This document shows positions 52,511-60,773 of a DNA stretch of 64,000 nt, piece by piece. This stretch comes from Halobacillus sp. Nhm2S1. Its GTDB lineage: Bacteria; Bacillota; Bacilli; Bacillales; Halobacillaceae. The stretch is taken from positions 1 to 64,000 of the forward strand of contig NZ_JAIEZV010000003.1 of assembly GCF_019599545.1 (NCBI RefSeq), given 5' to 3'. The translations under genes and the position numbers were made by a program. The notes under the pieces are model-generated. The model was not told where the DNA came from. It did not search any database and saw nothing but the letters and a program-made list of their open reading frames with translations. Numbering within the stretch: the stretch's first letter is position 1; each line of letters starts with the position of its first letter.

Positions 52511-53260
52511 CTAAAATGTTTTCCCTCCATTGACGCTGATGTTCTGACCTGTAATGAATGATGCATCATCGCTGCTTAAGAACCGGACAGTATTCGCTAT
52601 GTCGTGCGGTTCTCCCATTCTTTTCAAAGGCACATCCTTAAGGTAAGAAGCTTTTGTCTCTTCTGATACTTCTCCGTGACGTTCCACCGGTGTAAAACCA
52701 GGATGGACCGCGTTGACCGTAATGCCATGTTCTCCGAGTTCACTGGCCCATGAACGTGTCATGCCGACGACCGCTGACTTTGCCGTTACATAATTGGAAA
52801 AATGCGCATTGCCGAGTTCGACGACTTCACTTCCGATGTTGATGATCCGTCCCCACTTTTCCTCCTTCATCGAAGGAATAACGGCTTTTGTCAGCAATAA
52901 CGGAGCCTTCGTCGTAAACAGCAATTGATCGAGATAATCCTCCCATGTCACTTCTTCAAGAGAATATTCCGGCTGTGGACCTGTCGCGTTATTGACGACG
53001 ATATTGACGGAACGGCCCGTTTGTTGTTCCGCTTCTCCCACCAGCCGGTCCACTTCTTCCTCGTTCGTCACATCGGCCTGGATTGCGAAAGCGTCTCCGC
53101 CATTTTCACGGATGGTTTGAACGACCGCATCAGCCGCCTCCTGATCGCGATGATAATTGATGATGACTGTCACACCGCAAGCTGCCAGATTTTGGGCGAT
53201 GCTTTTCCCCAGTCCTTTCGAGCCTCCTGTCACTAAAGCCACTTTCTCCTTTGTGGACAT
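52511..53260 (-). CDS. short-chain dehydrogenase, FabG-like
   Basis: A 249-residue NAD(P)-dependent oxidoreductase. The Rossmann motif is TGGSKGLGKS (11-20), followed by NNATG, the catalytic Ser in INIGSEV, and Tyr-x-x-x-Lys in NYVTAKSAVVG. The C-terminal GQNISVNGGKTF is typical of 3-oxoacyl-ACP reductase-like SDRs. Because core fab genes are absent here, a specialised reductase is more likely than FabG itself. Confidence 0.88.
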   Translation of the reverse strand: MSTKEKVALVTGGSKGLGKSIAQNLAACGVTVIINYHRDQEAADAVVQTIRENGGDAFAIQADVTNEEEVDRLVGEAEQQTGRSVNIVVNNATGPQPEYSLEEVTWEDYLDQLLFTTKAPLLLTKAVIPSMKEEKWGRIINIGSEVVELGNAHFSNYVTAKSAVVGMTRSWASELGEHGITVNAVHPGFTPVERHGEVSEETKASYLKDVPLKRMGEPHDIANTVRFLSSDDASFITGQNISVNGGKTF

Positions 53261-53279
53261 GATTTCGACCTCCCCCTTT

Positions 53280-53621
53280 TTATTCTCCCATGGCCAGGTG
53301 ATAACGTTTTTCTATATCTCCATACTCTGCAATCAATACGGCCGGGATCTCTTCCGATTCATATAGGATGGTACCTGCAGGAAGATCGCTGGCCATTCCT
53401 TTTTCAACGGTTGCAATTTTCTTGCCTTTGGTCAGGTTCTTCTCTTCGATCCACTCTGTTCCGTGGGTATAGACGTCTCCGTTCTCCAATTCTACATAGT
53501 CCGCATCAGGATTCATGCTGAGCACCTGCCTCAGGCTCAAAAGTCCTCCCTCGCCTGCTCCGGGAGAACAGGCTGAGAGGAGGAATATAGCCACAAGCAT
53601 AACTAGAAAAATGCCTTTCAT
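53280..53621 (-). CDS. lipoprotein, unknown
   Basis: A 113-residue exported lipoprotein with signal peptide MKGIFLVMLVAIFLLSAC (lipobox LSAC). The mature part is short and mixed alpha/beta (YVELENGDVYTHGTEWIEEK). The ATG overlaps the stop of the upstream membrane-protein gene (ATGA), so the two form an operon. Unknown function. Confidence 0.7.
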   Translation of the reverse strand: MKGIFLVMLVAIFLLSACSPGAGEGGLLSLRQVLSMNPDADYVELENGDVYTHGTEWIEEKNLTKGKKIATVEKGMASDLPAGTILYESEEIPAVLIAEYGDIEKRYHLAMGE

Positions 53622-54034
53622 TCTGCATCTTCCCTTTTTCTAATGCTATGAATCAAGGTAAAGCCGAAAATGAAGGCGAAAAGAATGGATCCGTTGAACG
53701 AATGCGTCGCAAAAAATTTCGTCACCGGGTTCATCGGGAAGTTCGTGTAAAACAACCAGTGCGATAAGGTTACGAAAAGGCTCGGTACACCGATGCCGAT
53801 CAATTCTGCCCATTGGAAACCTTTCAGCCTGCCTTCTTTATATCTCCGCCATAAAAAAGGAAGAGCGAATAACATCCCGAAGACCACCGGGAAGGTAAAA
53901 TCAAAAATCATCAGAGGCAGCACGTCGAATTCCATCTCCGCCTGATCTACAAGTCCTCGGCGAATGCTCAACAGCCCCATCATCGTGGCGATGAGAAAGA
54001 CAGCAAACCCCAGATGAAACAAAAGTCTTTTCAT
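53618..54034 (-). CDS. four-helix membrane protein, unknown
   Basis: A 138-residue protein with about four membrane helices, beginning MKRLLFHLGFAVFLIATMMG. GAGGTG stands 7 bases before the ATG. It is coupled to the downstream lipoprotein gene. No family is recognised. Confidence 0.65.
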   Translation of the reverse strand: MKRLLFHLGFAVFLIATMMGLLSIRRGLVDQAEMEFDVLPLMIFDFTFPVVFGMLFALPFLWRRYKEGRLKGFQWAELIGIGVPSLFVTLSHWLFYTNFPMNPVTKFFATHSFNGSILFAFIFGFTLIHSIRKREDAE

Positions 54035-54064
54035 GAAAACACCTCAAACCTATATGTATGACCA

Positions 54065-54433
54065 CTATTCAAGGACTGTGATTTCCTCTGCTGTCACTTT
54101 CCTGCTTTCTGGATCTTCCGTGATCTCTGTGCTTTCGCTGAGCTTCACTCGGATCTTGAGGAGTTCTTCCTCTCTCGCTTGCTCTCTGAACGTGTCCATT
54201 TTTAAGTTCTCGCCATCATTGGTATGAACCGGGATGTCATGAGGAACGAGTACGAGACAAGGCCATCCCTCTTCTGTGCCCGTCATCTCTCCATCCTTGA
54301 CTGCCGATGAGCACTCGACTTCCAGACCGCCGACTTTGACTTCTGTCACATGACCTTCAAAGGCATTGACGTCTTTCCCTGCTACACTGCAACCCACGAC
54401 TAAGAGTAAAAGAACGACAAGTAATTTCTTCAA
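54065..54433 (-). CDS. lipoprotein, DUF3221-like
   Basis: A 122-residue lipoprotein. The start is TTG 54433 with AAAGGTGAG 5 bases upstream; the signal peptide ends LLVVGC. The mature part contains AFEGHVTEVKVGGLEVECSS and a C-terminal beta strand with IRVKLSESTEITED. This OB-fold-like plan recalls the small DUF3221-type secreted proteins of Bacillus. Assignment to that family is tentative. Confidence 0.6.
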   Translation of the reverse strand: MKKLLVVLLLLVVGCSVAGKDVNAFEGHVTEVKVGGLEVECSSAVKDGEMTGTEEGWPCLVLVPHDIPVHTNDGENLKMDTFREQAREEELLKIRVKLSESTEITEDPESRKVTAEEITVLE

Positions 54434-54670
54434 GATGTCTCACCTTTCTGCAAATTCGAGCACGCAATGACAGCGCTCTCCGTTGTATTCTTACTAAAAG
54501 CGTACCATGTATGGAATAGTTTGAAAATACTGACATGGGTTTATAGTCATATTTTGTTAAAGGTTGTTAGGATTTAAGATTCACTTTGTTAGGAATTTAG
54601 CAGGGTTCTATAAGATATAAACTTCTTTCGAGTGCGTGATATTTAGTTCCAGGCTTATAAAGTGGACGTT
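54434..54670. other. gene-free region before the tandem repeat
   Basis: AT-rich; no gene is supported. It leads into the 21-bp tandem repeat at 54671-54764. Confidence 0.3.
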
Positions 54671-54764
54671 GCTAATAAAAGTCGAAAAGTCGCTAATAAA
54701 AATACAAAACCTGCTAATAAAAGCACAGAAGCTACTAATAAAAGTGGTAAACCTGCTAATAAAA
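54671..54764. repeat. five-copy 21-bp tandem repeat, core GCTAATAAAA
   Basis: GCTAATAAAA (once ACTAATAAAA) begins at 54671, 54692, 54713, 54734 and 54755, exactly 21 bp apart. The 11 bases between cores vary but stay purine- and A-rich. The 21-bp period is also seven codons, so frames through it give heptad-like peptides (xANKSxK on plus, LLLAxxx on minus). There is no ribosome binding site, and it lies in an intergenic region, so I read it as a DNA repeat rather than a protein. Confidence 0.75.
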
Positions 54765-54794
54765 TGCCCCTCTCATCCGATAAACACAGACAAG

Positions 54795-55001
54795 TTACAA
54801 GGGCTGATAACAATTCGTGCAGACCGTCTGAGTCCGCCCCCTTTTCACCCTTTTCCCGCAATGGTGGCAGGTAATGGTAGAGGAGTCGGGTGCGATCAAC
54901 CCTTTGAAGCCGACTTTGATTCTATTCACTGACAAAATACCGAAATTGAAGCTCAATCCTATGAGAATTCCGATGATGATTAAAGAGATCAACATCCCCA
55001 C
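54795..55001 (-). CDS. small membrane protein with zinc ribbon
   Basis: A protein of 68 residues: one membrane segment (LISLIIIGILIGLSFNFGIL) followed by a C-terminal zinc ribbon, ITCHHCGKRVKRGRTQTVCT and NCYQPL, with two CxxC pairs. GTG 55001 has GGGGGAGGT 8 bases upstream; other starts nearby (GTG 55019, ATG 54995) are less well spaced. Unknown function. Confidence 0.65.
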   Translation of the reverse strand: MGMLISLIIIGILIGLSFNFGILSVNRIKVGFKGLIAPDSSTITCHHCGKRVKRGRTQTVCTNCYQPL

Positions 55002-55065
55002 AAAGTCTACCTCCCCCACCCTGAAAAATTCTGCCTATTAAAAGGAAACGACCAGCGCGTGACGC

Positions 55066-55488
55066 CTACTCATTCGATGTTTCAAGTTCTTCCTTATAAG
55101 CCCGTGACCAATGATAGGGCTGAACTTCCGCAAGTGTCTTGAACATCAGCTCGTCTCCAGGATGAGTCACGGCGACCTTCACCTCATCACCCCAGTAAAA
55201 CAATCGTTCCTGACACACCCCGCACGGCGATAAAACTTTAAATGAAGAACTTTCATCGTCACGGGCGATGCAAAGGGAATGAGTCACCTTCATGTTCCGT
55301 TTGTGCGCTTCAAGGATCGCCCCTGTTTCCATGCAGAGATTCACAGCATCATTGATAACATCCGGGGCGACACTGGTTAGGATCGTTCCACCTTCCAACC
55401 TTAGGGCAGCTGCTCCTCCCCACCCGCTTGGATATCTATGTTGGATCAGTGCTTTTGCTTCCTCATACAAATCTCTTTCTCTATTCAT
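55066..55488 (-). CDS. cytidine/blasticidin-S deaminase-like protein
   Basis: A 140-residue zinc-dependent deaminase. The catalytic CxE is in NLCMETGAILEAHKRN, and the zinc ligands PCxxC in VLSPCGVCQERLFYWG. The length and spacing match the cytidine/blasticidin-S deaminase group. The substrate is probably a cytidine-like nucleoside. GAAATGA-type overlaps are absent and the gene stands alone. Confidence 0.85.
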   Translation of the reverse strand: MNRERDLYEEAKALIQHRYPSGWGGAAALRLEGGTILTSVAPDVINDAVNLCMETGAILEAHKRNMKVTHSLCIARDDESSSFKVLSPCGVCQERLFYWGDEVKVAVTHPGDELMFKTLAEVQPYHWSRAYKEELETSNE

Positions 55489-55727
55489 TTCCTATCCCTC
55501 TTTCCTATTTCCGTCTCTTTGTCTATACGACTGGAAGGAGTAAAAGTTTCATAAGCACCCAGACAATAATTATAATTATCTTAAAATTTGGTTAATCTAT
55601 AGTAAAAGACCGTTTTAAACCCTTCGTGAACCGTATAATAAAAGCGTTCATGAATGAAATGTACAGTCACATCTAACGAGCTTAGGGATTATCTTGAAGA
55701 AGTACCATCAGGAAAGGAGGAGCAGCT

Positions 55728-56240
55728 ATGTCTGAGTTGAGGCTTGGGGAGCGGGTTCCGAATTTTATTTTACCTACCGTCACCGGTGAACAGTTTTTAT
55801 TAGAGGAGCATCAGGAAAGCCACCGGGATTGTTGGCATATGATCGTTTTCTTCCGAGGGTCATGGTCACCCGCCTGCGTACGTGCCTTGAAAGAGATGGA
55901 GGACCATCTTGAAAAATTGACCAATGAGCACGTGACGGTCATGGCCATTGCGGCGGAAAACGCTGCAGAGTTGAAGCAGATGTCGGAAAAAGAAAGCCTT
56001 ACATTCCCTCTCTTATCCGATGAATTCCTTTCCATTAATGAAGCGTTCGGCGTATTCACCGCTTCCCAAGAAGGGGTCGGTTCGTTCGGAGAGCCCGCTT
56101 GCTTTCTAATCAATCACGATGGTGAATTGCTTTATCAACAAAAACAGACCGGTCCTTATGGCAGGGCTTGTGCGAGGGATTTGTTGGAGACGATCCGTCA
56201 TCTTAAAAATCAGCAGCACACCAAGGGCAGCGCCTCTTAG
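55728..56240 (+). CDS. peroxiredoxin/thioredoxin-like redoxin with altered active site
   Basis: A 170-residue AhpC/TSA-type redoxin. It begins MSELRLGERVPNFILPTVTG. The active-site loop reads FFRGSWSPACVRALKEMEDH. In the close family this is RGGWCPYC, so the first, normally reactive, Cys is Ser and one Cys (WSPAC) remains. The later part has FPLLSDEFLSINEAFGV as expected. One-Cys chemistry or loss of peroxidase function are both possible. GGAGGAGC precedes the ATG. Confidence 0.8.
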   Translation: MSELRLGERVPNFILPTVTGEQFLLEEHQESHRDCWHMIVFFRGSWSPACVRALKEMEDHLEKLTNEHVTVMAIAAENAAELKQMSEKESLTFPLLSDEFLSINEAFGVFTASQEGVGSFGEPACFLINHDGELLYQQKQTGPYGRACARDLLETIRHLKNQQHTKGSAS

Positions 56241-56331
56241 CGCTCCCCTTTTTCTGATGATCCATCCATGAGAATAGACTATGTTATACTGGTTTGAAGT
56301 AAGAAAAATCAGACAAAGCGGTGAACTGGAT

Positions 56332-56943
56332 ATGTTAGAAGATACGGGTGAACGGGTCATCCCGAAACAAATGGACCCGATGAACAACAGCCTACTCGAG
56401 CACATCGCAAGGTATGTGTTTTCCACCCCTTATGTAAATGGAAGGGTACTGGATCTCGCGTGTGGCACCGGTTATGGAAGTCTTAAAATAGCGAAAGATA
56501 CGAAAAAGAAGATTGATGAAATCATAGGCATGGATATTTGTGAGGAAACATTGCAGTACGCGGTTCACAACTATTATCATCCTTTGCTCACTTTCAAACA
56601 AGGAGATGCGATGGACGCGGCCCTGCCTCAGGAGATCGGGACCTTTGATACGATTCTCAGTTTTGAAACGATCGAGCATGTGAGAGATGACCGATTATTC
56701 GTGAAGCGAATGTATGATTTACTGAAACCAGGCGGCACCCTTGTCCTCTCCACTCCATTCGGTGAAGGAAGGGATTACGAATGCGGGCAGCCTTTCCATT
56801 ACTTTCAATTGACACCTGAGGAATTTGAGGGTTTGTTCGAGGGCTTTTCTGAAAAAGAAATCTTTTATCAGCGCGGCGTCACGATTGAGCCACCGAGAGA
56901 AGGCGTCTATTATCCTTTGGGTGTGGCTGTTTGTAAAAAGTAG
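56332..56943 (+). CDS. class I SAM-dependent methyltransferase
   Basis: A 203-residue methyltransferase with motif I VLDLACGTGYG, acidic motif II MDICEETLQY, and motif IV SFETIEHVRDDRLF followed by LKPGGTLVLSTPF. It resembles UbiE/COQ5-like and cell-envelope methyltransferases; the substrate is unknown. The start is taken at ATG 56332 (MLEDTGERVIPKQMDPMNNS), where similarity to such proteins begins; an ATG at 56281 has no site. A terminator follows. Confidence 0.85.
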   Translation: MLEDTGERVIPKQMDPMNNSLLEHIARYVFSTPYVNGRVLDLACGTGYGSLKIAKDTKKKIDEIIGMDICEETLQYAVHNYYHPLLTFKQGDAMDAALPQEIGTFDTILSFETIEHVRDDRLFVKRMYDLLKPGGTLVLSTPFGEGRDYECGQPFHYFQLTPEEFEGLFEGFSEKEIFYQRGVTIEPPREGVYYPLGVAVCKK

Positions 56944-56973
56944 GGACTCTTTTTGAGCTTCCCTACTTTTTTA
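56939..56973. terminator. bidirectional terminator
   Basis: AGTAGGGA (56939-56946) and TCCCTACT (56960-56967) with A and T runs on either side, between the convergent methyltransferase and CobW-type genes. Confidence 0.8.
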
Positions 56974-56981
56974 TGATGGTT

Positions 56982-58166
56982 CTATTCTTGTTCCATAAAC
57001 GCTGGCAACGGATCATGTAATCCTTCCCAGCTCCTCTCCATTTCTTCATCGGTCAGCAAACAACGATCCAACGTTTGGATGATATCCTTACGGTCCATAT
57101 CGATTCCAATGAACACGAGCTCTGTCTGACGATCCCCGTAGCGGGCATCCCATGTTTCCTGAAGCTGTGGATCTTCTTCAAAAAGCTCAAGCCTCTCCTT
57201 TTCAGGGAATGTGGCGATCCAATTTCCGGCCCCTTGAATCATCAGGGAGGATCCAGCTTGTGAAAGGAGTCCGGCATCATCGTTCCTTGTGGCGAGCCAG
57301 AAAAAGCCTTTCGACCGGATGATGCCAGGCGGCCAGTTTTCCAACCAGTGCATGAAACGCTCCGGATGGAAGGGTCTTTTTCTACGATAAACGAAAGACC
57401 CAATCCCATATTCCTCTGTTTCAGGGACGTGTTCATTGTTCAGTTCTTTGATCCAACCTGCTCCCTGGCTCGCTTTTTCGAAATCAAACAACGACGTGTC
57501 CAACACCTCTTGCAGGGGAACCTGACTGAACGATGTTTCGATGATACGCGCTTCCGGGTTCAGTTGCTGAAGGACAGCTTTCAGTTCTTTTCGATCGATT
57601 TCATCCACGAGGTCGGTTTTATTCAATACCAAAACATTGGCGAACTCGATCTGATCGATCAAAAGGTCAATGACTTCCCTTTCATCGGTGCCGTCCGCGG
57701 CCTCCTCCCTGTCCAGCAGCGATTCTCCAGAAGCGTAATCGTCCCAGAAGCGATTCGCATCCACAACGGTGACCATCGTATCCAAGCGGCACGATTCACT
57801 GAGGTTGATGCCGAGTACCTCATCGATATAGGTGAAGCTTTGAGCGACGGGGATCGGTTCAGAAATTCCTGTTGATTCGATGACGATATGGTCGATATCC
57901 ATACTAGAAAGTTTTTCTACCTCTTTGATCAGGTCTTCCCTCAATGTACAACAGATGCAGCCGTTTTGGAGCTCCACAAGTTTTTCTTCCGTCCTTGCGA
58001 AACCTCCTTGTTTGACCATCGATGCATCAATGTTCACTTCACTCATATCATTCACAATCACCGCAATCCTGCGGTCTTCTTTATTATGAAGAAGATGATT
58101 CAGTAATGTGGTCTTTCCAGAACCTAAGTATCCACTCAACACGGTGACTGGTATTTTTCTGTTCAT
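56982..58166 (-). CDS. yciC: CobW-family GTPase, zinc metallochaperone YciC/ZagA-like
   Basis: A 394-residue G3E GTPase. Walker A is GYLGSGKTTLLNHLL, the metal motif is GCICCTLRED (CxCC), and the guanine motif is NKTDL. A CobW C-terminal domain follows. Its length is close to that of B. subtilis YciC/ZagA, a Zur-controlled GTPase that delivers zinc during starvation. It lies 11 bp after the FAD-protein gene and downstream of rpsN, in a cluster with Zur-like boxes, which supports the zinc role. Confidence 0.88.
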   Translation of the reverse strand: MNRKIPVTVLSGYLGSGKTTLLNHLLHNKEDRRIAVIVNDMSEVNIDASMVKQGGFARTEEKLVELQNGCICCTLREDLIKEVEKLSSMDIDHIVIESTGISEPIPVAQSFTYIDEVLGINLSESCRLDTMVTVVDANRFWDDYASGESLLDREEAADGTDEREVIDLLIDQIEFANVLVLNKTDLVDEIDRKELKAVLQQLNPEARIIETSFSQVPLQEVLDTSLFDFEKASQGAGWIKELNNEHVPETEEYGIGSFVYRRKRPFHPERFMHWLENWPPGIIRSKGFFWLATRNDDAGLLSQAGSSLMIQGAGNWIATFPEKERLELFEEDPQLQETWDARYGDRQTELVFIGIDMDRKDIIQTLDRCLLTDEEMERSWEGLHDPLPAFMEQE

Positions 58167-58177
58167 ATGTTCTCCTC

Positions 58178-59317
58178 CTAAATGGCAGTAATTCTTTCAG
58201 CTGCTCTTCTTGCTCCCGCGATATTTCGCGCCGAAGGACCGATTTCAAGTTCGGCAAGTGCTCCTGCGACATACAAACCAGGCCCCCACTCTAATTGGGC
58301 GTCCACAACAGGAAACCCGCATGGAGCTGTTCGTAACGCGCAAGAATCAACTACTGTGTTCAGCCACTCCATTCCTGGCACACCGTTTTCAGCACCGGTA
58401 GCGAGCAGTACGGTCTGCGCCTTGATCCCTTCATTATCTTTTAAACGAAGATGGATATGATCCTTATTGTACACAGCCGCTTCCACTTGATCAGTTTTAA
58501 TCGTTAACCTTCCATCACGAACATGACGGTTCAATTTCACCGAAAGCCCGCTCGTAATGGACCCTCGGTGACGCGCCGCTTTGATTATTTCTCGCCGTTT
58601 TTCGTAACACGTCACTTTATGAAAATCATTCATGTACTTTGGACCCAGCCACCCTGGGTCACTATCAAAATCTTTGATCCTGAACGGGTGTCTCTTCAGG
58701 AGGGTGACCTCTCCTTCCCACTCCTTTGCATACGTGTTAGCCAAATGAGCGGCAGAAATCCCTCCACCCACAATGACCAACGAGCCACCCTTCTTAACTT
58801 CACCAGCAGAAAACAGATGTCCCATACGTTCATGGGACGGATCGGCCCATTCAGGAAAATGAGGGCGATCATTGACCCCGATCGCGAGGATGACCTTTTC
58901 AGCAGCTATCGTTGATCGATCTGTCTTGACTACCCACCCATCGAGTCTCTTCTCCAAGCCGGTCACCGTCTCCGGCATCCAAAAATCGTTCCATTCATAC
59001 TGCTGGAAAAGACCTTCATGGTACTCGTTAAACAAATCAAGCCTTGGGCGGTCATACCGTCCTATGAAGGGTTGAGCATACCCCTCTTTCTTGCTGAATT
59101 TCCTAAGGCAGTGAGGGTCAGGATCCAAATGGTGGACGGAAGTGGAACGCAGGTATTTCATTCCTACGCGTTTGGTGAGTGTCTTCCACCTGTGAAGAGG
59201 TTCCTCGTACGGATCAATCACTCTCAAGCTCGTCGTGTCTGCTTTTTTTGAATGTAAAAGGTAGGAGGCAACCGTACAACCTTGGATTCCTCCACCAATG
59301 ATGACCCATTTATACAA
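58178..59317 (-). CDS. FAD/NAD(P)-binding oxidoreductase
   Basis: A 379-residue flavoprotein. MYKWVIIGGGIQGCTVASYL is the FAD dinucleotide motif, GGSLVIVGGGISAAHLANTY the second (NADPH) one, and TVLLATGAENGVP the late ATG motif. The architecture resembles flavin monooxygenases of the lysine/ornithine N-hydroxylase type. The zinc-starvation cluster suggests a role in metal acquisition, for instance making a chelator, but no biosynthetic partners are present. Confidence 0.75.
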   Translation of the reverse strand: MYKWVIIGGGIQGCTVASYLLHSKKADTTSLRVIDPYEEPLHRWKTLTKRVGMKYLRSTSVHHLDPDPHCLRKFSKKEGYAQPFIGRYDRPRLDLFNEYHEGLFQQYEWNDFWMPETVTGLEKRLDGWVVKTDRSTIAAEKVILAIGVNDRPHFPEWADPSHERMGHLFSAGEVKKGGSLVIVGGGISAAHLANTYAKEWEGEVTLLKRHPFRIKDFDSDPGWLGPKYMNDFHKVTCYEKRREIIKAARHRGSITSGLSVKLNRHVRDGRLTIKTDQVEAAVYNKDHIHLRLKDNEGIKAQTVLLATGAENGVPGMEWLNTVVDSCALRTAPCGFPVVDAQLEWGPGLYVAGALAELEIGPSARNIAGARRAAERITAI

Positions 59318-59379
59318 CGAGCCACCTCCTCTTTCTTTTTATGTAAGAGACAGCGGAAGAAAGAAACACTTCCGCCGAA

Positions 59380-59520
59380 CCTCTTATGCTTGTCGGGGCT
59401 GAGCAAGGCCTCTGCGCTTTTGTAGTTATCCGGTTCCGACACCCAGATGCTCGAGACATAAGCAACCTCACTCTGTGGCAAAGAACGCCACGACGTGATT
59501 TTGCTTATGCTTGTCGCATC
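59380..59520. repeat. intergenic repeat with CTTATGCTTGTCG at both ends
   Basis: CTTATGCTTGTCG occurs near 59383 and again near 59504, with CTGAGCAAGGCCTCTGCGCTT between them. The spacing and GC content suggest an intergenic repeat element of Bacillus type rather than coding DNA. It separates rpsN from the FAD-protein gene, so the zinc cluster may be two transcripts. Confidence 0.4.
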
Positions 59521-59545
59521 TCCCGGGGTGTCTCCACACTTAACA

Positions 59546-59815
59546 TTACCAACTGGATTTTTTCACGCCTGGGATTTGGCCTTTGTGGGCGTATTCTCGG
59601 AAGGCGATGCGGGACATGTTGAATTTGCGCATGTATCCTCGGGGCCTTCCTGTGACTTCACAGCGGCCGGTCAGGCGTGTGGGTGAGGAATCTCTCGGTA
59701 ATTTTCTTAATGCCTCGTAGTCGCCTTTTTCCTTCAACTCCTGGCGCAGGGCAGCATATTTCTGGACCATAGCCTGTCGTTTCTTTTCTTTGGCTACCTT
59801 TGACTTTTTAGCCAT
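59546..59815 (-). CDS. rpsN: ribosomal protein S14, zinc-independent form
   Basis: An 89-residue S14 of the C- (RpsN2/YhzA) type: [20 protein letters not shown], then [20 protein letters not shown] and [20 protein letters not shown]. The zinc-ribbon CxxC pairs of the C+ form are missing. In B. subtilis, such S14 replaces the zinc-containing form when zinc is scarce, under Zur control. Two Zur-like boxes lie upstream, so the same is expected here. Confidence 0.95.
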   Translation of the reverse strand: MAKKSKVAKEKKRQAMVQKYAALRQELKEKGDYEALRKLPRDSSPTRLTGRCEVTGRPRGYMRKFNMSRIAFREYAHKGQIPGVKKSSW

Positions 59816-59832
59816 ATCTTCACACCTTTCTA

Positions 59833-59853
59833 TATCAGTAATGATTACGATTT
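59833..59853 (-). promoter_or_regulatory. Zur box 2 (proximal)
   Basis: On the minus strand AAATCGTAATCATTACTGAT, matching the Bacillus Zur box AAATCGTAATNATTACGATT at 16 of its 20 defined positions when the 21-mer is compared. It lies between a TTGTTT -35-like and a TGATAT -10-like element, 18 bp before the rpsN start, an ideal place for repression. Confidence 0.75.
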
Positions 59854-59874
59854 AAAAACAAGTAAAAAAATAGA

Positions 59875-59893
59875 CGCTCTTTTTTTAAGAGCG
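59875..59893 (-). terminator. terminator between the two Zur boxes
   Basis: CGCTCTT (59875-59881) and AAGAGCG (59887-59893), then on the minus strand TCTATTTTTTTAC. It may end the acetyltransferase transcript from 60026, or attenuate one starting at the distal Zur-box promoter. Confidence 0.65.
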
Positions 59894-59907
59894 AGGCCTC
59901 AACACTC

Positions 59908-59928
59908 AAATAGTAACGATTACGAATT
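59908..59928 (-). promoter_or_regulatory. Zur box 1 (distal)
   Basis: The plus strand reads AAATAGTAACGATTACGAAT, matching the Zur consensus at 17 of 20 positions over the 21-mer. Its centre is 75 bp from that of box 2. On the minus strand a TTTACA/TATAAG pair lies just upstream (spacer about 15 bases), so this could be a second Zur-controlled promoter. Confidence 0.65.
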
Positions 59929-60025
59929 AAATCTTATAACAGGACGTTGATTTTGTAAAGGGAGAAGTTTTTATTTTTTCCAACTCTCCCCTCTCCTGCC
60001 ATTATCGTCTTGTACCCCAGTTAAT

Positions 60026-60565
60026 CTACCATTCTCTACGGAGCAGGGAATAGGTATAATGGTCGTAATAGTGTCCTTGATAATAATGTTTATCCCGGAA
60101 TATGCCTTCACAAGTGAAACCTAATCGTTTTAACAAAGCGGAGGAACGCTGATTCTCCACCGCCACATACGCATGGATACGGTTCAGATTCATCTGTTGA
60201 AAACCGCTGTTGAGACAGGCCACCAAAGCCTCTGTCATCAATCCTTTGCCCCAATAGTCAGGATAGAGGTCATAGCCGATCTCGGCCATATGATTTTGAC
60301 GGTCCCATAAGTGAAACCCGCAGGTCCCAATTGGAACGCCTCCTAGATCTTTACTTTCCATCACCCAGCGATTGTATCCTTTTTCTTCGGGCTTAGAGAA
60401 CCATTCGACAAGTGCTAGGGCCTGGTTATAATTCTCCAAGTCTTCTTCATCATATAAATACTCACAAACTTTGTTGTTACTGAAGTGTTTGAAAATGAAG
60501 TTCGTGTGCTTCTGGCTAATGTTCACCAGATGGAGACGATCGGTTTCTACCGGTGGAAAATACAA
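60026..60565 (-). CDS. GNAT family N-acetyltransferase (RimJ/RimL type)
   Basis: A 179-residue acetyltransferase with the RimJ/RimL plan: MYFPPVETDRLHLVNIS, then AEIGYDLYPDYWGKGLMTEA (motif A) and NQRSSALLKRLGFTCEGIF. Substrate unknown; relatives modify ribosomal proteins, antibiotics or amino acids. GAGGAGGGG precedes the ATG. Single gene. Confidence 0.88.
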   Translation of the reverse strand: MYFPPVETDRLHLVNISQKHTNFIFKHFSNNKVCEYLYDEEDLENYNQALALVEWFSKPEEKGYNRWVMESKDLGGVPIGTCGFHLWDRQNHMAEIGYDLYPDYWGKGLMTEALVACLNSGFQQMNLNRIHAYVAVENQRSSALLKRLGFTCEGIFRDKHYYQGHYYDHYTYSLLRREW

Positions 60566-60773
60566 GCCTTTCCCCTCCTCTCTAATTTCGAGTTTTTATA
60601 GTTAAGCTCTGTTTAAGTCTAATCTCTATATTTGAAAGGTTTGGTAATTTCAAATGGCTAAAAATATGATACGGTTATCAAAGTCAATGATACGATTTGA
60701 ATAATATCTCATGTTCAGCTAACCAAGAAATAACAATAGATATTAAGTGAAAAATGTTTTGGAGGAAATGTAA

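Noticed and set aside
54662-54874. Small protein with ANKSxK heptads, or a leucine-rich membrane peptide on the other strand
   Set aside because: Both are frames through a 21-bp DNA tandem repeat without ribosome binding site or start context.
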